This document shows positions 11,772 to 26,700 of a stretch of DNA of 64,000 bases, in pieces. The translations under genes were made by a program, and so were the position numbers. This DNA is from Campylorhamphus procurvoides. Its lineage: Eukaryota; Chordata; Aves; Passeriformes; Dendrocolaptidae. Every line of letters starts with the position of its first letter. Position 1 is the stretch's first letter. The notes under the pieces were generated by a model. It searched no databases and had not been told where the DNA came from. It worked only from the letters and a program-made list of their open reading frames with translations. The DNA is taken from assembly GCA_013396655.1 (NCBI GenBank), contig WBMV01006680.1, positions 186,001-250,000 on the forward strand. Reading direction: 5' to 3'.

Positions 11772-14700
11772 CTGAAAGTGCAGAGAGAAAAGGAGGAAAC
11801 CATTTTAGTATTCTGTCCTATGGATAGGACTAGAAGAAATTGATTTCAGGTTAAAAGGAAAACAATTTGTTTACTCATACTAATGTAATGCTAAAAAATT
11901 CGATGTACTGAGGGCTTTAATAAACACAGTTTGAGCTTTTTGGCAAAATTCAGCAGGCACTGAGAGTTACAGGAGTGTAGGGTGGTGGTGTTGCTCTTCA
12001 CACGTGTAGAAGACCTTCATGTCCTGTGTTCCAAAACCAAGGACTGTGTGGCTACAAAGGGATCGCGACAGTTTTAGGTATTTCCTCATGGTCTCAATAG
12101 TGATGGTCACAAAGCTGAAAGCCTGGAAGTGCCTCCAGAACAGACCATTGCTGGCAAACACACACCAGCTCTGGCAATGGCAAATTTAAGCACTTAGAGC
12201 CCAGAATGATTTGTGCAACATGCTCCTCTCACCCGTGTACTGCATCTCCCCTTTAGTCTGAAAAGTTTTATCCAGTTATTTCCAAAGACAATCAATATTT
12301 TACTTAAGCCCAACTGCAGAACTGCAGCCTCATATGTCATTTTTCCCAAAACCAGCAATAACTTGGCAACACAGTTCTGTCCTTCATTTGGGCCCAACTA
12401 TTCCTTGGTGCAGGAAGAATTCCTGTCCTTTCCTTGGTGGTTCTTCCCCTTACCTCAGTCCACTCGTTGTTTTGAGCATCGTAGGACTCCACAGTGTCCA
12501 GGTACGTGTGGCCATCGTAGCCCCCCACGGCGTACAACCTGTCCCCAAGGGGACAAATCCCAACTGCATCCCGAGGGACGCTCAGAGGGGCCACTGTCGT
12601 CCAAGCATCCGTCTTAGGATCATACCTAGGGTGTTGGATGATCAGATTTAGAACAGTCCATTGTAAAAGCGCATTTCAAATTGAAATTACTGGTATTGGT
12701 TTATTTTCTCCTGCATTCCAGTTCGGGAACTGGGTTAGTTCGGAGAGTCAGTGTTTAATTCAGCCACTAGAGGGGTCTTCAAGCACATGTTTTCAATTTC
12801 TGCTCACAGTCTCTCCGTTTAGATAACATTAAGCAATCAATAGATTTCAAACATAGATGGGACCTGAAGGAATGGTAACAAGGTCACCACTTGAGTCAGC
12901 AAAGGTAATTTCAATGTATTCTTTTTGCTTCCTCTATAAAGCTTCTGGTTTTCTCTTTCTTGTCAGAACCAACGTTTTCAGAAAATTTCACTGTAAAAGG
13001 AGGTAAGTATCTCTTTCAGTGGCTCTAAGCTTGTCACACAAAATGCATGGCATTATCTTACATCCATGTGGGTTTTATTTCTGATCTGCTCAGCCAACTT
13101 CCAATATCAACTGAAGAGAATTTCAGGGTAGTTCCTGCCTTACACCATCTAACTGAGAACAGAATCCATTGTTATTCACACCAGGGGGGTGGAAACTCTC
13201 AGTTCTCCTTTTTTTGTCCCCAAATGAACCAGGAGCACCAATGGACAGCCCATTGCAGAGCCAGAGTTGTTCCCAGTCATCCTGTCCCTTTCTCACCCAG
13301 GGCTCAAGTGTTCTCTTGTCCCTCTACGCTGCGCCTTGTGCCACCACAGTGGCAAAGCATCCTTTAACCACCATACTTCTATTTTTAAACAGAAATGTCT
13401 GGAATTTCTATTTTCTTAAGAACTCATCAGTCTCCTCATCAGAAAATACCTGTGTAGTGGGTACTCCCTGTTTCAAAGATGATATTTATTATATTTTAAA
13501 ATGTATAGTCAATATCAGCCAAATTGTTGGAGGAAGACACAAGTGAAAAGTATTTGATTCCTACAATACATGGCACAAGTAGCCTAAACTGGATTTAGGC
13601 TGGTTTTGGCACTTTTTATTGAGAAATAGAAAGTTCACATTGAATTTATCTTACTACTTAAGTTGCCTTTACCTGGTCCTTGGTGAACTCAAGCAGAATT
13701 GGGAGCTGAGGCAAATTTGCTTCTGAAGTTTAATTCTTTTGCTCTCACCGGAGCTTAGGAGGTCTGTTAATCTGCTCAAAATCTTATTTTTAAAAAGTGG
13801 GGTATGTTTTGCACACATAACCTTCCAACTGTGAGTAGCCTTTATCCTGGATTTCCTTCCTTCCTTACCTCTCCACGCAGTCAGAGAGTCGGGAGCAGTG
13901 GTTGGAGGCAGGTGCATCGTGACCTCCCACGGCGTACAAGAACCCGTTGTAGGTGGCAACACCGACCCCACCTCTCCTCTTGGACATGGGGGCACACAGA
14001 CTCCACTTGTTGGTGTGAGGATCAAAGCATTCCATGGATTTCAGGCAGGAGCTCCCATCCCGGCCTCCAACAGCATACAGTCTGGGAGAACAACACACAA
14101 GTGGGAGAACTTTAGTCTCCAGTCTCTTATTTTAATAGGAATTTGGTTAACTGCGTTCAGACCACTTTAAAATTGTCATTATCCCCATTATTTGCTCTCC
14201 AACACTACACTCTGGAACTTTCTCTGCACAAAGGCTTTTCCATGCCATATGAAGTAAGCTATATTCTCTACTTGCAGTGTGAATGTTCAAGAGGTCACAT
14301 ATGAAAATTAAGCTTAAAAATGCATGTCAGCTTCTTTAAAAGTGAGCTATAGAAGGAATTCAATTGAAAGATGCTTGAAATAAACGGATAGTATTCCTTG
14401 GGACAGGCTTATGGGATATTTGACATCTTAGTGTCACATTAAGCATTTTTCCTGTGCTGTTAATGTATAAAGGAACTTTAATAATAGAATAGATATCAGA
14501 AATATATTAAATATGTTTTCCCCAAAGTTTGTATTTAGAAAAATCTGCTGGACTGGAAGTACCATCCTGGTACCATCTTATTGTTCAGCCCAAAAGCACT
14601 TAGGAAACAACTGGACATTTAAACATCAGCTGTTGGGACAACATGTAAGAATAAATTGTGGAAATCCCCATTAAGACACAAAAGGGGATTGTGGCTTTTT

Positions 14701-17700
14701 GTCAGTGAACCTTCCAAAGCCTTAATTTCTTTCTGGTTTCAAGCTCTCTTGGGTGCTGCTGGACTGTGACAGGATGTAACAGCAGGTGGGTTCAGATGGG
14801 CTGGTTTTTCTGCTCCTTTCAAACCTTGGGTATTATTTTCTGCCATGAAAACTGCAACTACTAAGAGATCTGGGGAACAGTGGACTTGCCCAGAGTAAGT
14901 CACCTGAACCACATCAGTTGAATTTTCCTTCAGAAGTGCCTGTTTTATTGCAGTGACTGAAAAAGCTTTTAGACTGCTCTGATGTGTATTTTAGCTAGAA
15001 GATGCTCAGCCACTGTTAGAAGGATACAGAATTCTCAGCTCTCTCCTAATGTTTGTTCAGTTGATAATATTGAGTTTGTCCGTGCATTTTGTTGCCTGAT
15101 CCACACAAAACTTGAGGCTTTGATTTGTTTTCAATGCCATTAGATACTGACTGCCTGTTTACACAGCTTTCCCAGGGAGAGGAAGTGGCTGTATATACAA
15201 AGAGATTGGTTGAGTTTCTTTGCTTTCTGTAACATGTCTATAAATATGGTAACATTTCCTGTTCTCTAAGGAAAAGACCAAATATAACATTATTGACTGA
15301 TGTTTTCAATGGACCGCTTATTGATCCAAAAGTGTTGCTCCACAGAAATGTAATGTCTTTTCTGGTGGGGTTGAATAGAAAAAAGCATGACCCAATTTAG
15401 GGCAACAGGAAAAGGAGAAGCATTCTGCCCAGTCAGACCACTGAGGGATGGACATTTGATCTCCTGGTATGCCAGAAATGACATCACTAGACTAACAGAC
15501 ATGATTAAGCCAGGCTGGAGACAGCTTGTATCAGCAGAGATTGAGAACAGTCAGGCCTGGGCTGGATTTCCTCTTTGACAAAGTGGTTTCCTGAATGTTG
15601 CTGTGGAAGGGACCAGCAGGAGTTTCTGCTGGAGTTTCTGCTGAGAACGTTTCCTCTGGGGTACAGCAGGGACTTGGAGAGGCAGTTCTGCCTCTCTTGG
15701 ACATGGGAGTTAAAGGTTTCAGTCATGCCATGTTTGAATGCAGAATCCTGACTTGTGTGTGAAGGAGTTTGGCATTTACAAATATCCCTTTGCTCACATC
15801 TCTGTTTCTGCTCTTTCCCCTTCTCTGTCTCTGGAATTTACAGTGATCAGGCAAGTCAGTGACAAATGTTGGAGGTAAGTGCAACTGTCTGCCTGTAACT
15901 GTGGTGTTGCCAACCCCTACAAGCTGTCATTGCTAAGAGCTTCCCACAGGTGTAAATAAGAAGGAAGGCTGGCTCGAGCCAGGGGTCTTTCACAAGGCTT
16001 TTGTATTTAAGCACCAGACTGTGTTGCTGAAGAAGGAAAAGAGAATTTTGATAGGCACTGGTCTGGGAGTTGTTCTTCCTTGTGCTGACATACAATTAGA
16101 GATTTACAACAAGGTGTAACACCCTTTGGTACAGGTTACACACTAGATTCACACAAGTGTCTGTTCCCATGTAAAAGAAATGCTTGAATGGCTTTAGCAT
16201 CTGAGGGGAATGTTTAAATACATTAACAAATGGTTCAGTGTGTTTAAGCAATAGATGGAGTAGGATAAGACTTATAGAGGGCTCTTTAATCCATATCCAA
16301 TTAATAAACTTGTCTTCTTTCCATTAAACACATCACCTACCTTTAGTATTTTAAAAATTGTTCTTGACTGTGAATTTCTATGACAGAGGAATGACTTCAT
16401 TTCTGTACACTCTCTCAAGCACTTCCTCCAAAATATTGATTTTAAAGTGTAAACACGAACTTGGAGTATTTTTTAAAGTAGCTGATTCTCTATCCCCCTA
16501 AGTTACATTCTAGGTAAAACTCTGATATGTATGTAATAACATTTTCGCAGCGCTGTAACTTAAAAAGTCTGAAATATGTTTGAAACATGACCACCGGTTT
16601 GAAATCAATTTACCACATGGCAGAAGGAAAGTTTCCCCTTCTTCCCTTTCTTATTTCTGTGCATTGTATTTTCTCTTTGTTTCCTTGAGGTCGCTAATTA
16701 CTCTAAGATTGAAAAGACAAACTTAGGGGCCTGTATTTCCCAGGAAGGAAGCAGGAGAACATGCAAAGGGGGGTTTTCCTGTTGACACACTTGCTGTTCA
16801 GCGCTGCCACCCCGACGGTGCTCCTGGGGGTCGACATGCTGGCCACGTAATTCCACTGCCGTGCCTGCGGGTCCCACCGCTCCACCGTGTTCAGGTAACT
16901 CCATCCATCGTGGCCACCAACAGCATACATTGGTCCTTCCAGCATTGCTACTCCTTGGAAGGGAGAATTAGGGACAAGTTATCTCACGATTCCACTGACC
17001 AATAATAATGATTCCACTGCATCCTTTAATTCCCTGGGTGCAGATAAGCACTTGGAGCTGGTGTTACGCTATCTAAAAGCTGCCTTTTTCATTTGGCAGA
17101 ATAAACAAAGATAAAATACTTCCTATAGAGTGTTTTCTAAATAACCATTATCTTTTGCCAAAAGATTAGAGGAAAGCTGCTTTACTTCTGATGTTCTCTT
17201 GGACTTTTATCTCTTTCACTTCTGTTGACCTTGTTCTGAAACAAATTTAAGACCCTAAATGAGAAAGGATGCTATTCATTTAAAGAAAGGCAAAATTTGA
17301 GGCAGGCAGTGAAAACTATGCCCAGACCAATGACCTGTCCTAATTCTGAGCCTGCTGAAGCTCTGTAGTGCTGCCAGCACAAAGCCTGAGTGGGTGGGTG
17401 GCTGGCTGTCCTTCCCAGCTGAAGGACCATAACATTTTAATGCCTTTAAGGGGAGAACACTTTTGGCTAAGAGCTGGCCTGTATCTGCTGTCCCTGAGGC
17501 CCAGGAGAGTGGACTTGGCTGTGTCTGTGTGGACATACCCTGTGCCATTGTGCTTCTCCAGAGAGAAGGGCTTTGGTGCCTCTCCTTGGGGAGCTGCTGC
17601 TGCCCTGCTGTTTGCTCCCTTTGTCAGGTAAGGTAAAATGCTTGAATCTGGCTGCTTAAAAGCTCTCTAAATCTGTCTTTGAGGCCTAAATATATATGGC

Positions 17701-20700
17701 CTGATTTTTTCAAAAGCTCCAACTCGCCACAGAATCCCACTGAAGTTAACAGGGGCTGGGAGAGTAAGGGAGCTTTGCAAAGCAGGCTGATGCACAGAGA
17801 GAAGCCAAACTTTGGGCACTCAGATTTACTGCTGTGACCTACTTTGGAGTAGAACTATGGCCCTGCAGTTGGTAATTGTAAAGACTTCAATGAACATTAT
17901 TTAATCTGTTTTGTCTTCTTTCCCTTTGCTGCCTACTGGTATTTGGTTTTATAAATTTTGTGGACTGGCTGGTAAGAACCCTACAGGACACTCTCTCCAC
18001 CAAGCAGTGGGAAAGGTGGTATAGGCCACAAGGGATTACTAAATAATTCTAGATCAGTCTTTCTCTATTATTCATAAAAATAGAAATATTCCATGTCATT
18101 TGAACTTCCCAGAGATCTCAAGTAATACCTGTTTCTGTACACTGAAGAGTAGCCAGCTTTTCCATAAGAACTGTGATATATAAATCCTTCAGAAATTGTT
18201 ATATTCCCTCCATTAGTCTCCTCAACTGTAAACTTGGCCTTATGTTTTATAGTTCCAGAAATAAATTCTGGATTTCCTATTCATATTATTCCTTCACTGT
18301 GAATAATATTAAGGATTATTGTGCCGTAAAGACCCATAGATACTAAGCCATGGCAGAGGTCTGTAAAACTTCTTGTAATTACAACATTAAAACTGCTGGA
18401 GTTGTACTTATTTCCATCCTGCAATGATTTCTTCAGTGTGGGTAATGCCCTGATCTGAATTACAGAGGTGCTTCTTACCTATCGGTTTACCTCAAGTCAT
18501 AATTAAAAAAAAAATTAAAATCAGGACGTTAAGGTATTGTAAATGTATCTCTTGACCATTAAATCATGTGAAAAACCAATTATTGTGACTATTGCTTGTC
18601 TTTTGGAATTTCCTACAAGCAAAATCAACCCTGGAAGACCAGTGCCACTTAGGTGTCACAAAATTATGACAGTAGGCAGCTCTGTCTTTGACAAATGTCT
18701 CCTACAAATATTAAACACTTTAAGAAGTTATATCAGCAATGTAAAAAGTTATATCAGCAATGTTTGTGCCAACCCACATTCCTTTGTAAGGGCTGTGCAC
18801 AGAGCCCCTCTTACCCAGGCCGTGTCTGTGCGTGGACATGGGAGGCATTACAGTCCAGGCTTTGGTGACAGGGTTGAAACATTCCACGATGTTGGAGGTT
18901 TTGAGCCCGTCCCTTCCTCCCACGATGTAGAGCTTGTTGTCAATCACTGCCACCCCAAACTGCAGCCGCCGGCCGTTCATGGTGCCGATTTGGATCCAGC
19001 TGTTTGTCCTCAGGTCGTATTTCTCAATTGTTGTGGTACCTGTTCAAAGTGTGAGTATTATGGGATGGCCACGAAGGGAGATGTTCCCAGCAGTCAGTGG
19101 CCGGTGCAAGGCAAAACACGATTAAATTCCAAAATAGCGAAATTCCGTGTGTGGAATTTTGCTGTCACTCCCTGAGAACTTCATTTCCCATGTGACCCTC
19201 GTGAGGAAGCTGCTTTAATTGCATGCATATTTGATTGGCAAATCTGTGAGGCCGTGCTGGGGGCAAGAAGATGGAGAATTAAATTATGGCAATTTTTGTA
19301 GCACTGAACGTTTCAGAGGTAAGTTAAATCTGGTTTCATTTAAATACAATGAGGATAGGGATTTTGTGATTTGGTTTGGGGATTTTTTTATAATTCTTAT
19401 GAACACGGTGCCTCACAACAAGTCTACTCTTTAACCCTGCTTGTATCTAAACCATTATGATATTAGGATTAGATATTAGGAAACATTCTTTACTGTGAGG
19501 GTGGTGAGACACTGGAACAGGTGACCCAGGGAAGTTGTACATTCCCCATCCCTGAGGGTGTCCAGGGCCAGGTTGGATGGGGCCCTGGTCTAGTGGAAGG
19601 TGTCCCTACCCATGGCAGGGTTTGGAACTGGATCATCTTCAAGGTCCCTTTCAACCCAAACTGTTCTGTGATGTCCAAAGCAGAAAACCATGTCTGTGTC
19701 TGTGTGAGGGACTGGACATGCACCTTCAGGAAGGGGTTGGATCTTTCCCCTTTTGTGATGGAGTCAGGCTGAGCTGTGTGTGAGAACTCATCTGGCTCCC
19801 TCAGGTGTTCTCCCTGAGGTTCCCCTTGGCAGCAGCCCTGCAATAGCTCCTTTCTGCTGCAATGTATAAGCCATATCTTCCATTTTTTCAGGTCACTGAA
19901 CTTCTAGTAACATTTGTCCTGAACCTCTTCACAAGGCACCAGCTCCCTGCCATTCAGACTGACACTTTTCCACACTCTGGCTCCCATCATCACTCAGCAG
20001 CTCCAATGGCTCCTCTGAGAGCTCATACGGCCCAATGGGGAGATGGCTGAGTGAGATCCAAGGCAATTACCAGTTGCACATCCAGTGCACCCTGGAGCTC
20101 AAATTCAGCTCAGCCAAGGGCAACCAGATGAGGAAAATAGAGCTGATTTCCTGTTCCTTGACTGGGATTTGAGACTAGAGAAGTATTTTGAAAATAACAA
20201 TAGGCAGTTAGTGGCTAAGAAACTATTTACAAAAGCAAAACAACCATGCAGTAAAGCTGAAATGAAAGGCAGTGTTTGGTTTAGAGATCTGCTAGAGATC
20301 ACCTTCTGTACTCCAGAAATATCTGACATCTCATGACATCTTTTCTCTTTTCTTCATGCTTTTCCACATGCATAGACTGGAAAAGAAACTACCAGTTCCA
20401 TCTGCACTCAAAGAAAGAAGTTCTACTTCTTCCCCTTTCCTGTCATCTTTTATTCTGAGCAGCTGGATTTCTTTGGCTGTTCTTTCCATCTTGTTACTCT
20501 GTTTGCTCCTCTTCGCTTTGATGCCTTCTCATTTATTCTATGCTAATGTGTGAGTGCCCCAAAGTTCCCCACTTCAAAGGAAACGTCTCTCACACTAACT
20601 GAAAAACAGGAGAAAGGCAGTAAGGTAAAAGTGTGTGCACACATACCCTGTGGGCTGCAATTTTTACAGAGGCTGGAAGATTGGAAAGTTTCGAAACTTA

Positions 20701-23700
20701 ATGTGGTTCAGGCACACGCACATTTTTCAAACTTCCAGCCCAAAAGTAGCTCTTTGATCTTCTTTTGATCATTTGAATTTGAGATTTGACTTCGCATACC
20801 ACCTGAGATAAGCACAAAGCCTGCCATTGCCTGAGACACCAAGCCTGGTGCCTGCCTTTATCACAGACAGCGTGTTATTGCCAGAAGTGGAAGTTACTCC
20901 TCCTCAGAGCTGTTCTTCCAGTGCATCCCGGGCCCTTGAGATGCTGTTTCCTTTATCTTACAATGCAGGACAGGCTCAAAGTGTGAGTCAGAGCTGTGGA
21001 GGACAGCAGGAAGGAGAGGAAGGGCTGTTCTCCTTACCCATCAAAAGGCAAAAGTTCAAACAATTGGCTTCCTTCCAAGGCAAGAAGCAAAAGAGGCACC
21101 CACAGGAAGTGCAGATGTTGACTGAAATAGCCCTTTCTTCACTAAGAAAAGCCTATTCAAAAATATTATTCTTTTGGTAGAAATTAGCTTCAAGATTACC
21201 TTGAGTGGTTTTATTGGTTGTTTTATTCATACTCAGTATCACTAATGAATCTACACTAATTGCTACAGTTAACTTCATTTTGCTAAATTGTCCTAGGAAT
21301 TAGTGTTTTTATGTTGTGATGGTTATGAATGTGTATTTCACACTTTATTTGATTGCCCAGAGATAGTGAGGCAGCTCTGCAAGATCTCATATGGGGAAAA
21401 TCAGTCGTCAGCAGCTTTTTGCAAACCATGAAATGGATTAACTTCTTCATGATTCTATTAAAAGTGAACTCACACAGCTAAAAGTAATATTGTTCAGCAA
21501 GTTGCAAGACTTTAAACTAATTACAGTTGTCTGGCTCCAAGCTGTGGGTTTGAAGTTCAGGTTCCTGTAGAAAATGATTTAATATTCTGCCTTCTAAAGA
21601 GAACAGTGCACTGTGTAAAGCTGTAACCTGATTGCAGTTGTGAAAATCAAATCATAAAAACTGGAATATGTTTATAATATTTAACTTGCCACTACAAACC
21701 TGAAAAAAACCCTGTGTATGAAGTCCTGAAAAAAGCTGTAAATATTGTTGCACTCATGAAAAATACAAGTCTTTTTATCTTAAATTTTATAATAAGGATT
21801 GATAATCATTAGCTAAGAGTTCTCTGGAGTTTAGTAATGCCTTTTGTTTTTATTTTTCTTTTTCCAGCTTTTCCAGCCTTCTAACTTTGTCAGAATATAG
21901 ACCACAGGGTTTAACATCATATTAATCCTGAAATATTAATTTTTTCTTATGATTCATAAAGTCAACTATATACTCAAAATCTTACAAAACTGTATTTTAA
22001 AATCACCATCTGAATCAGACTTCTTTGGTCTGCACTTCAAGATATGTATATCATTTCCAAACAGGATTCTTGTAGGGAGAAAGGACTTCTAGCACTGTTT
22101 TGTGTTTTGCTTTTTCCTCTTTCTCTTCCCTAAATTACTGTTTTCCTGAGAGAACTATTTCAATAATGGTCCCTATATTCTCTGAGCACAAGGAAATGGA
22201 CTTCTGAACTCACCTTTTGTGGCATCCATACCTCCCACAGCATAGAGTGCACCCACTGTCGACTTTCGAGGCTTGGTGCGAGGGCTCTGCATCATGGACC
22301 GTCTCTCTGGCAGGAGATGGTACTTCATGGCCTCCATGAGCAGTTTCTGACACTCCAGGTCATCTGCAAACATTGGGCTATTTTCTAGGTCGGCCAGTAA
22401 CTGAGGGATGAAAATGAGGATTTTGATATGTATATAAATCATTAAAATCACAGGTGCTAGAGTAATTAAAGTATTAGTAGCTTGAAAGACTCATTTTAAG
22501 CTCACCACTTGAGCTTTGCTGGAAACTTTGCTTTAATGCAAGCACAACTATATAAAGGTGGGGGGAGGAAAGCCTTTGAGTATGAAGCCATTGTTTATTT
22601 TTTTCCAACCTCTTTCTTTTAACTTCTGAAAAGCATTAAAATTGCAAATGTAGTACTGCAACCTCTGAATGCAAAACTCCTTTTGATGTGAGTAAGCAAA
22701 TCTAACACAGAGCACTGGACATCTCTGTGAATATTAGAAGATACATTAAGTGTGTGTATTACTTTTATACTTTATCCAAAGTAGAATCCTTGAAGCTTCA
22801 GTCAAACCATTTCTTCTTTCTCCAGTCATGGAGATTCCTAAAGTAGCTGCAGTGACCTGACTGACAGTCTTGACATTCCCATAGGTGTTTCTGATGAGAT
22901 ATAAAAACTTTTCTATGATACAGATACTTCAGCGTCACCTTTATAAAACAGTATCTGTCTCTGGAATTTCATTGATGAAATGTCTCTTTCAGTGTTAAGG
23001 GAAAAGGAATGTCAGTGATCAGAACAGTCAGAAATAATTTAGGCCCTTTTGTATTGGCACTTTTCATGACAATAAAAAAAATAAGCACTGGGTCTTATCT
23101 GTCCTTCAGTTTGGTAAATCTAAATAGTTATCTTTGCTGCGTTACAAGAGGGAAACTATTACCATTGGTACCCAGCCAAGACAAGCTGTGCTTTTGGAAT
23201 ACACTGACCTTTTTTAGAGGTACTAGCCCCTGATGTCCCTACCTGGGGTGGCAGCAGGGGCAGTCTGATGTAGGCCAGCAGCATGCCCAGGTGTCGCTGG
23301 CGGTTCTGCAGGTCGTGCCTCACCCACAGCATCAGAGCCTGGAAGATCGCCTCTTCGTCCGGCACGTTGATGTCGTCGCTGGACAAGAGCTTGGCAATTT
23401 CATTAGCTGGGAGCAAAAGAAATTCCTGGTTTTTTATTACCTCTATGAAGTGTTCCTAAAAACAGAAGAAGATTTCAATGCACTGGTGATTTTCACACAT
23501 AGAAATAGCTTTTTTTCTTAGATAATGTAGGTTTTGCATGTACTTCATTCCTGTTCCGTTCCCCAGTATTGGGAAACGCAATATATAAATGTCCTTCCAA
23601 AACTTAAGGGAGATTTTGGTTGCTTTTTGCTGCCTTATTCTTGCAGAACTAAAGAATAATATTCATCTTCCCACTGCCATGCTACGCTTGTGTTTGTCAG

Positions 23701-26700
23701 GCTTCTTGTCAGGGTGTCCTGGCTTAGGGATTTGCCACTGGCAGTTTTGTCCATCAATATGCTCTTAATACTGCAGCTTTTGAACATAAAATGTGTATTT
23801 CAAGAATGAATGCCAAGTGGGATTTCAAATAGCTGTGTGCCCTCTGTTACAGATTCAAGGGCTTTGAGCCAATTACATTGAAACCTTGCAGTCCTTTTGC
23901 TGTGCCCGCTGTTGACTGTATGCTCTGCTCTTAGTGCAGAAAATACAGCAAAGGAAATTCAACTTACTGTTCTAAGAGTACTATTTGGGCAATACAGAGT
24001 TGGGAAAGTCCCAGCAAAAGGTCTCAGTCTTTAGGATACTTAAGTTGCTATGATAAAACTCACGAGTTCCAGAAATAGCCACATATATTAAATCCCCAGA
24101 GTCTTTCAATTAATTATTTTTCATAAAAAGAGAATATTGCACAGTTGAGTTACAGCAATATTAGAGTTTACATTATCATGTATTAAGTATGCTTGCTTAT
24201 CTAATTCCAAGGGAAAAAAGAAATTTGATGAAGGGAGGTAGAGGTTTAAGTTACTTGCAAAGAAATACATGTAGAAATCCATGGTGCATTTGAAATGTAA
24301 TTTCTATTTCTGTACCTGAAATTAATATTTCTTCTTTGGGAACCAGATTGAAATAGGGCAGGTGAAGAAATTTTAGTAATTGATACTGTATTGTTTGTTT
24401 TCAGTAGTTTCTTTGATTTCTGTATCTCTTCTAGCGTTCCAAGGATGTAAATACATAAGTGATTAATGGAGATGTCAACTTTGCTCTGTTCTGCATATCC
24501 TGCTTTAATATTTTGTGGCATTCAGAGCATAGGGACAGGAAGGCCAGTCCACTCTTAGTGACAAATATAGCTCAAGATGTTTACCACAATGTGTGCGTGA
24601 AGAGAGACCAAGCAGGAAACTGTTAATACTTTGCATCAGTGGCCAAAGGGATTGAAGGGGATGGTCTCCCCTGGGCCTGGTTTTGTTGAATGGATGTGGT
24701 GTTTACAGCTCCTCATCTTCTGAAAAGGTAGCAGTCTCTATATTTACACTGCAACTTTCCCCTAAGGTACACATTTTCAAGCAGTTGAGGTTGGCATGAG
24801 ACGAAACAGAATGTTTTATTTATCCTCCTCCACAACACTTGTGTGTTTATGCATTGTTATGATCTCTTATTCTCCAAAGATTTTTATAATTTCCCTTCCA
24901 GAGTCTGAAAGCAAACTTTCTTTACATTTACTTCAGAGGTGCAGCTCTGCTCTTCAGTCTCTAAGCTGTGAGGAGCTGCAAACTTGGTCAGTGGGTTTGT
25001 GGTACACAAGCTCCTATTTCATGGCAGAATTCTTGCTCTGTGTTGCAGGAAAGGTACAGGAGGTGCTTCTAGAGGTGATAGAAGTTGTTTTCAGGAAGAA
25101 ACACTATGAAGCTTATGAATAGGGCTGCTGATTGTCATGGATTCACCCTGATCCTTCATACTGGACAGTTCTTAAAAACTCATTTGTCATTTCTGTGACA
25201 CACATTTTCAAGGAATAGATCCCAGGAAAGACTGGAGGATTCTAGTGGCTGAAAAAATATAACCAAAAAAAGGCTCTCTTATTGTCATAAAAGCCTAAGT
25301 CCAACCCTATGATTTTATTTCAGTTTTGCAGAAATGTGAACCACCAATTTCAAGTGCTCACAGCTCACTCCTGCTGGGGCTGCCAGGAGAACAGAGGCAA
25401 CAGAAGAGGAGGAAGTTCCTAATTTTGGCTGAATATAAAAGATGTGGAGCTGCAAGGACAACACTATTCTATACAGGCTGAGTGAACCTCTACCTTAAAT
25501 GCCCTTTTTCAAACTTTCAAATATAAAAGGCATGTAGATTGCTGCTAAACAAACCATTCATTACTCTGACAGGAAGGAGCACAACCAGTGCCCCCAATAC
25601 CCATGTGCCACTCTCACTTATTCCAGCCTGTGGACGTGTCCAATCTCTTGCTGGAGTGCTCTCTGCATTTTGAAGCCTCTAAACTGCTTTTGACATACTA
25701 CAGTAATATTTCAAGCATAAAGCTGCCATGTGTCTCCTAACAAGTAGTTCTTTATATATCCATTTAGCTGTAGCAGTTGCTATTCTTTTTGTGTTTAAAG
25801 CTGTGATAGCACATCTTGTTGCCCTGAATATTTATCCCTCGATATGGTTTCACAGCAAGTTATCTCGCTTCTCTGTTTCCCATGCTCTGAATATTCATTT
25901 CTTGCTTTGAGCCAGAGGAGGATTATGTTCCAGTCAAGGATGTGCTTCTTTTTAGCATTCCAAATCTTTCCAATACATTCTTTCTGTTGACTCTTTTTAC
26001 GTGTGTCTCACCTTAAAATCAGCTTTCGAATTTTCTTTGTGTGGAATCAGGAGCGTAAGAATGGGCCATTGCTGGCTGGTTCTAGAAATTAGCCGTGTTA
26101 AGGCCCCTATTACATTTTTTGGCAGAAAAAAGTATCACTCACACTGCAAATTCAAGTTCACTGAGTACGACTTTCCACAAGGCAAAACTCTAAATTGGAA
26201 AACAAAGGAGTGAATGTTTCCTTATCTAATTCTAAGTGGGCAGCAATCAGCTGTTCACCTTACCATGGTGTATGTGTGTGCCACCTTGAGGAGCTCGGTG
26301 CAGCCCTGGGCATCTCCAAAGGAGCGGATGCCCAGGCAGTTGGAGGGATGGAGCTGCTTCATGAGGAAGTTGCAGCACACCTCGATGACCTGCGAGAGCT
26401 GCAGAAGGCACGCTGCAGACAGCAAACTTTCTATGGTGTCTTCCTTTAACTCCAGGATACCTGTGCAGTTTCCATACAGGGAAAAAAAATTAAAATATTA
26501 AGTAATTTTCCTCGCATTTTCACTATTTGGAAGTTTGTTGCTCCCCAGTTTTCCTCTGAAAAGGAGTGTCCTGTGAGTCACAGATTCATTTTCCTTTCTT
26601 GCTCAAGGATTCTCTAAAGATATGTTATAACAGGCTTACAGGATTTGGGGGATTTTCAGTACAATTATTTGAACTTTTTAACTGGAATTTTAGCAGGGTT

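Noticed and set aside
12213..12617. A 134-codon plus-strand frame opposite KLHL4 exon 10
   Set aside because: It is a shadow of exon 10 and its flanking intron.
18543..19175. A 210-codon plus-strand frame opposite KLHL4 exon 7
   Set aside because: It is a complement-strand shadow of a kelch exon with no independent protein signature.
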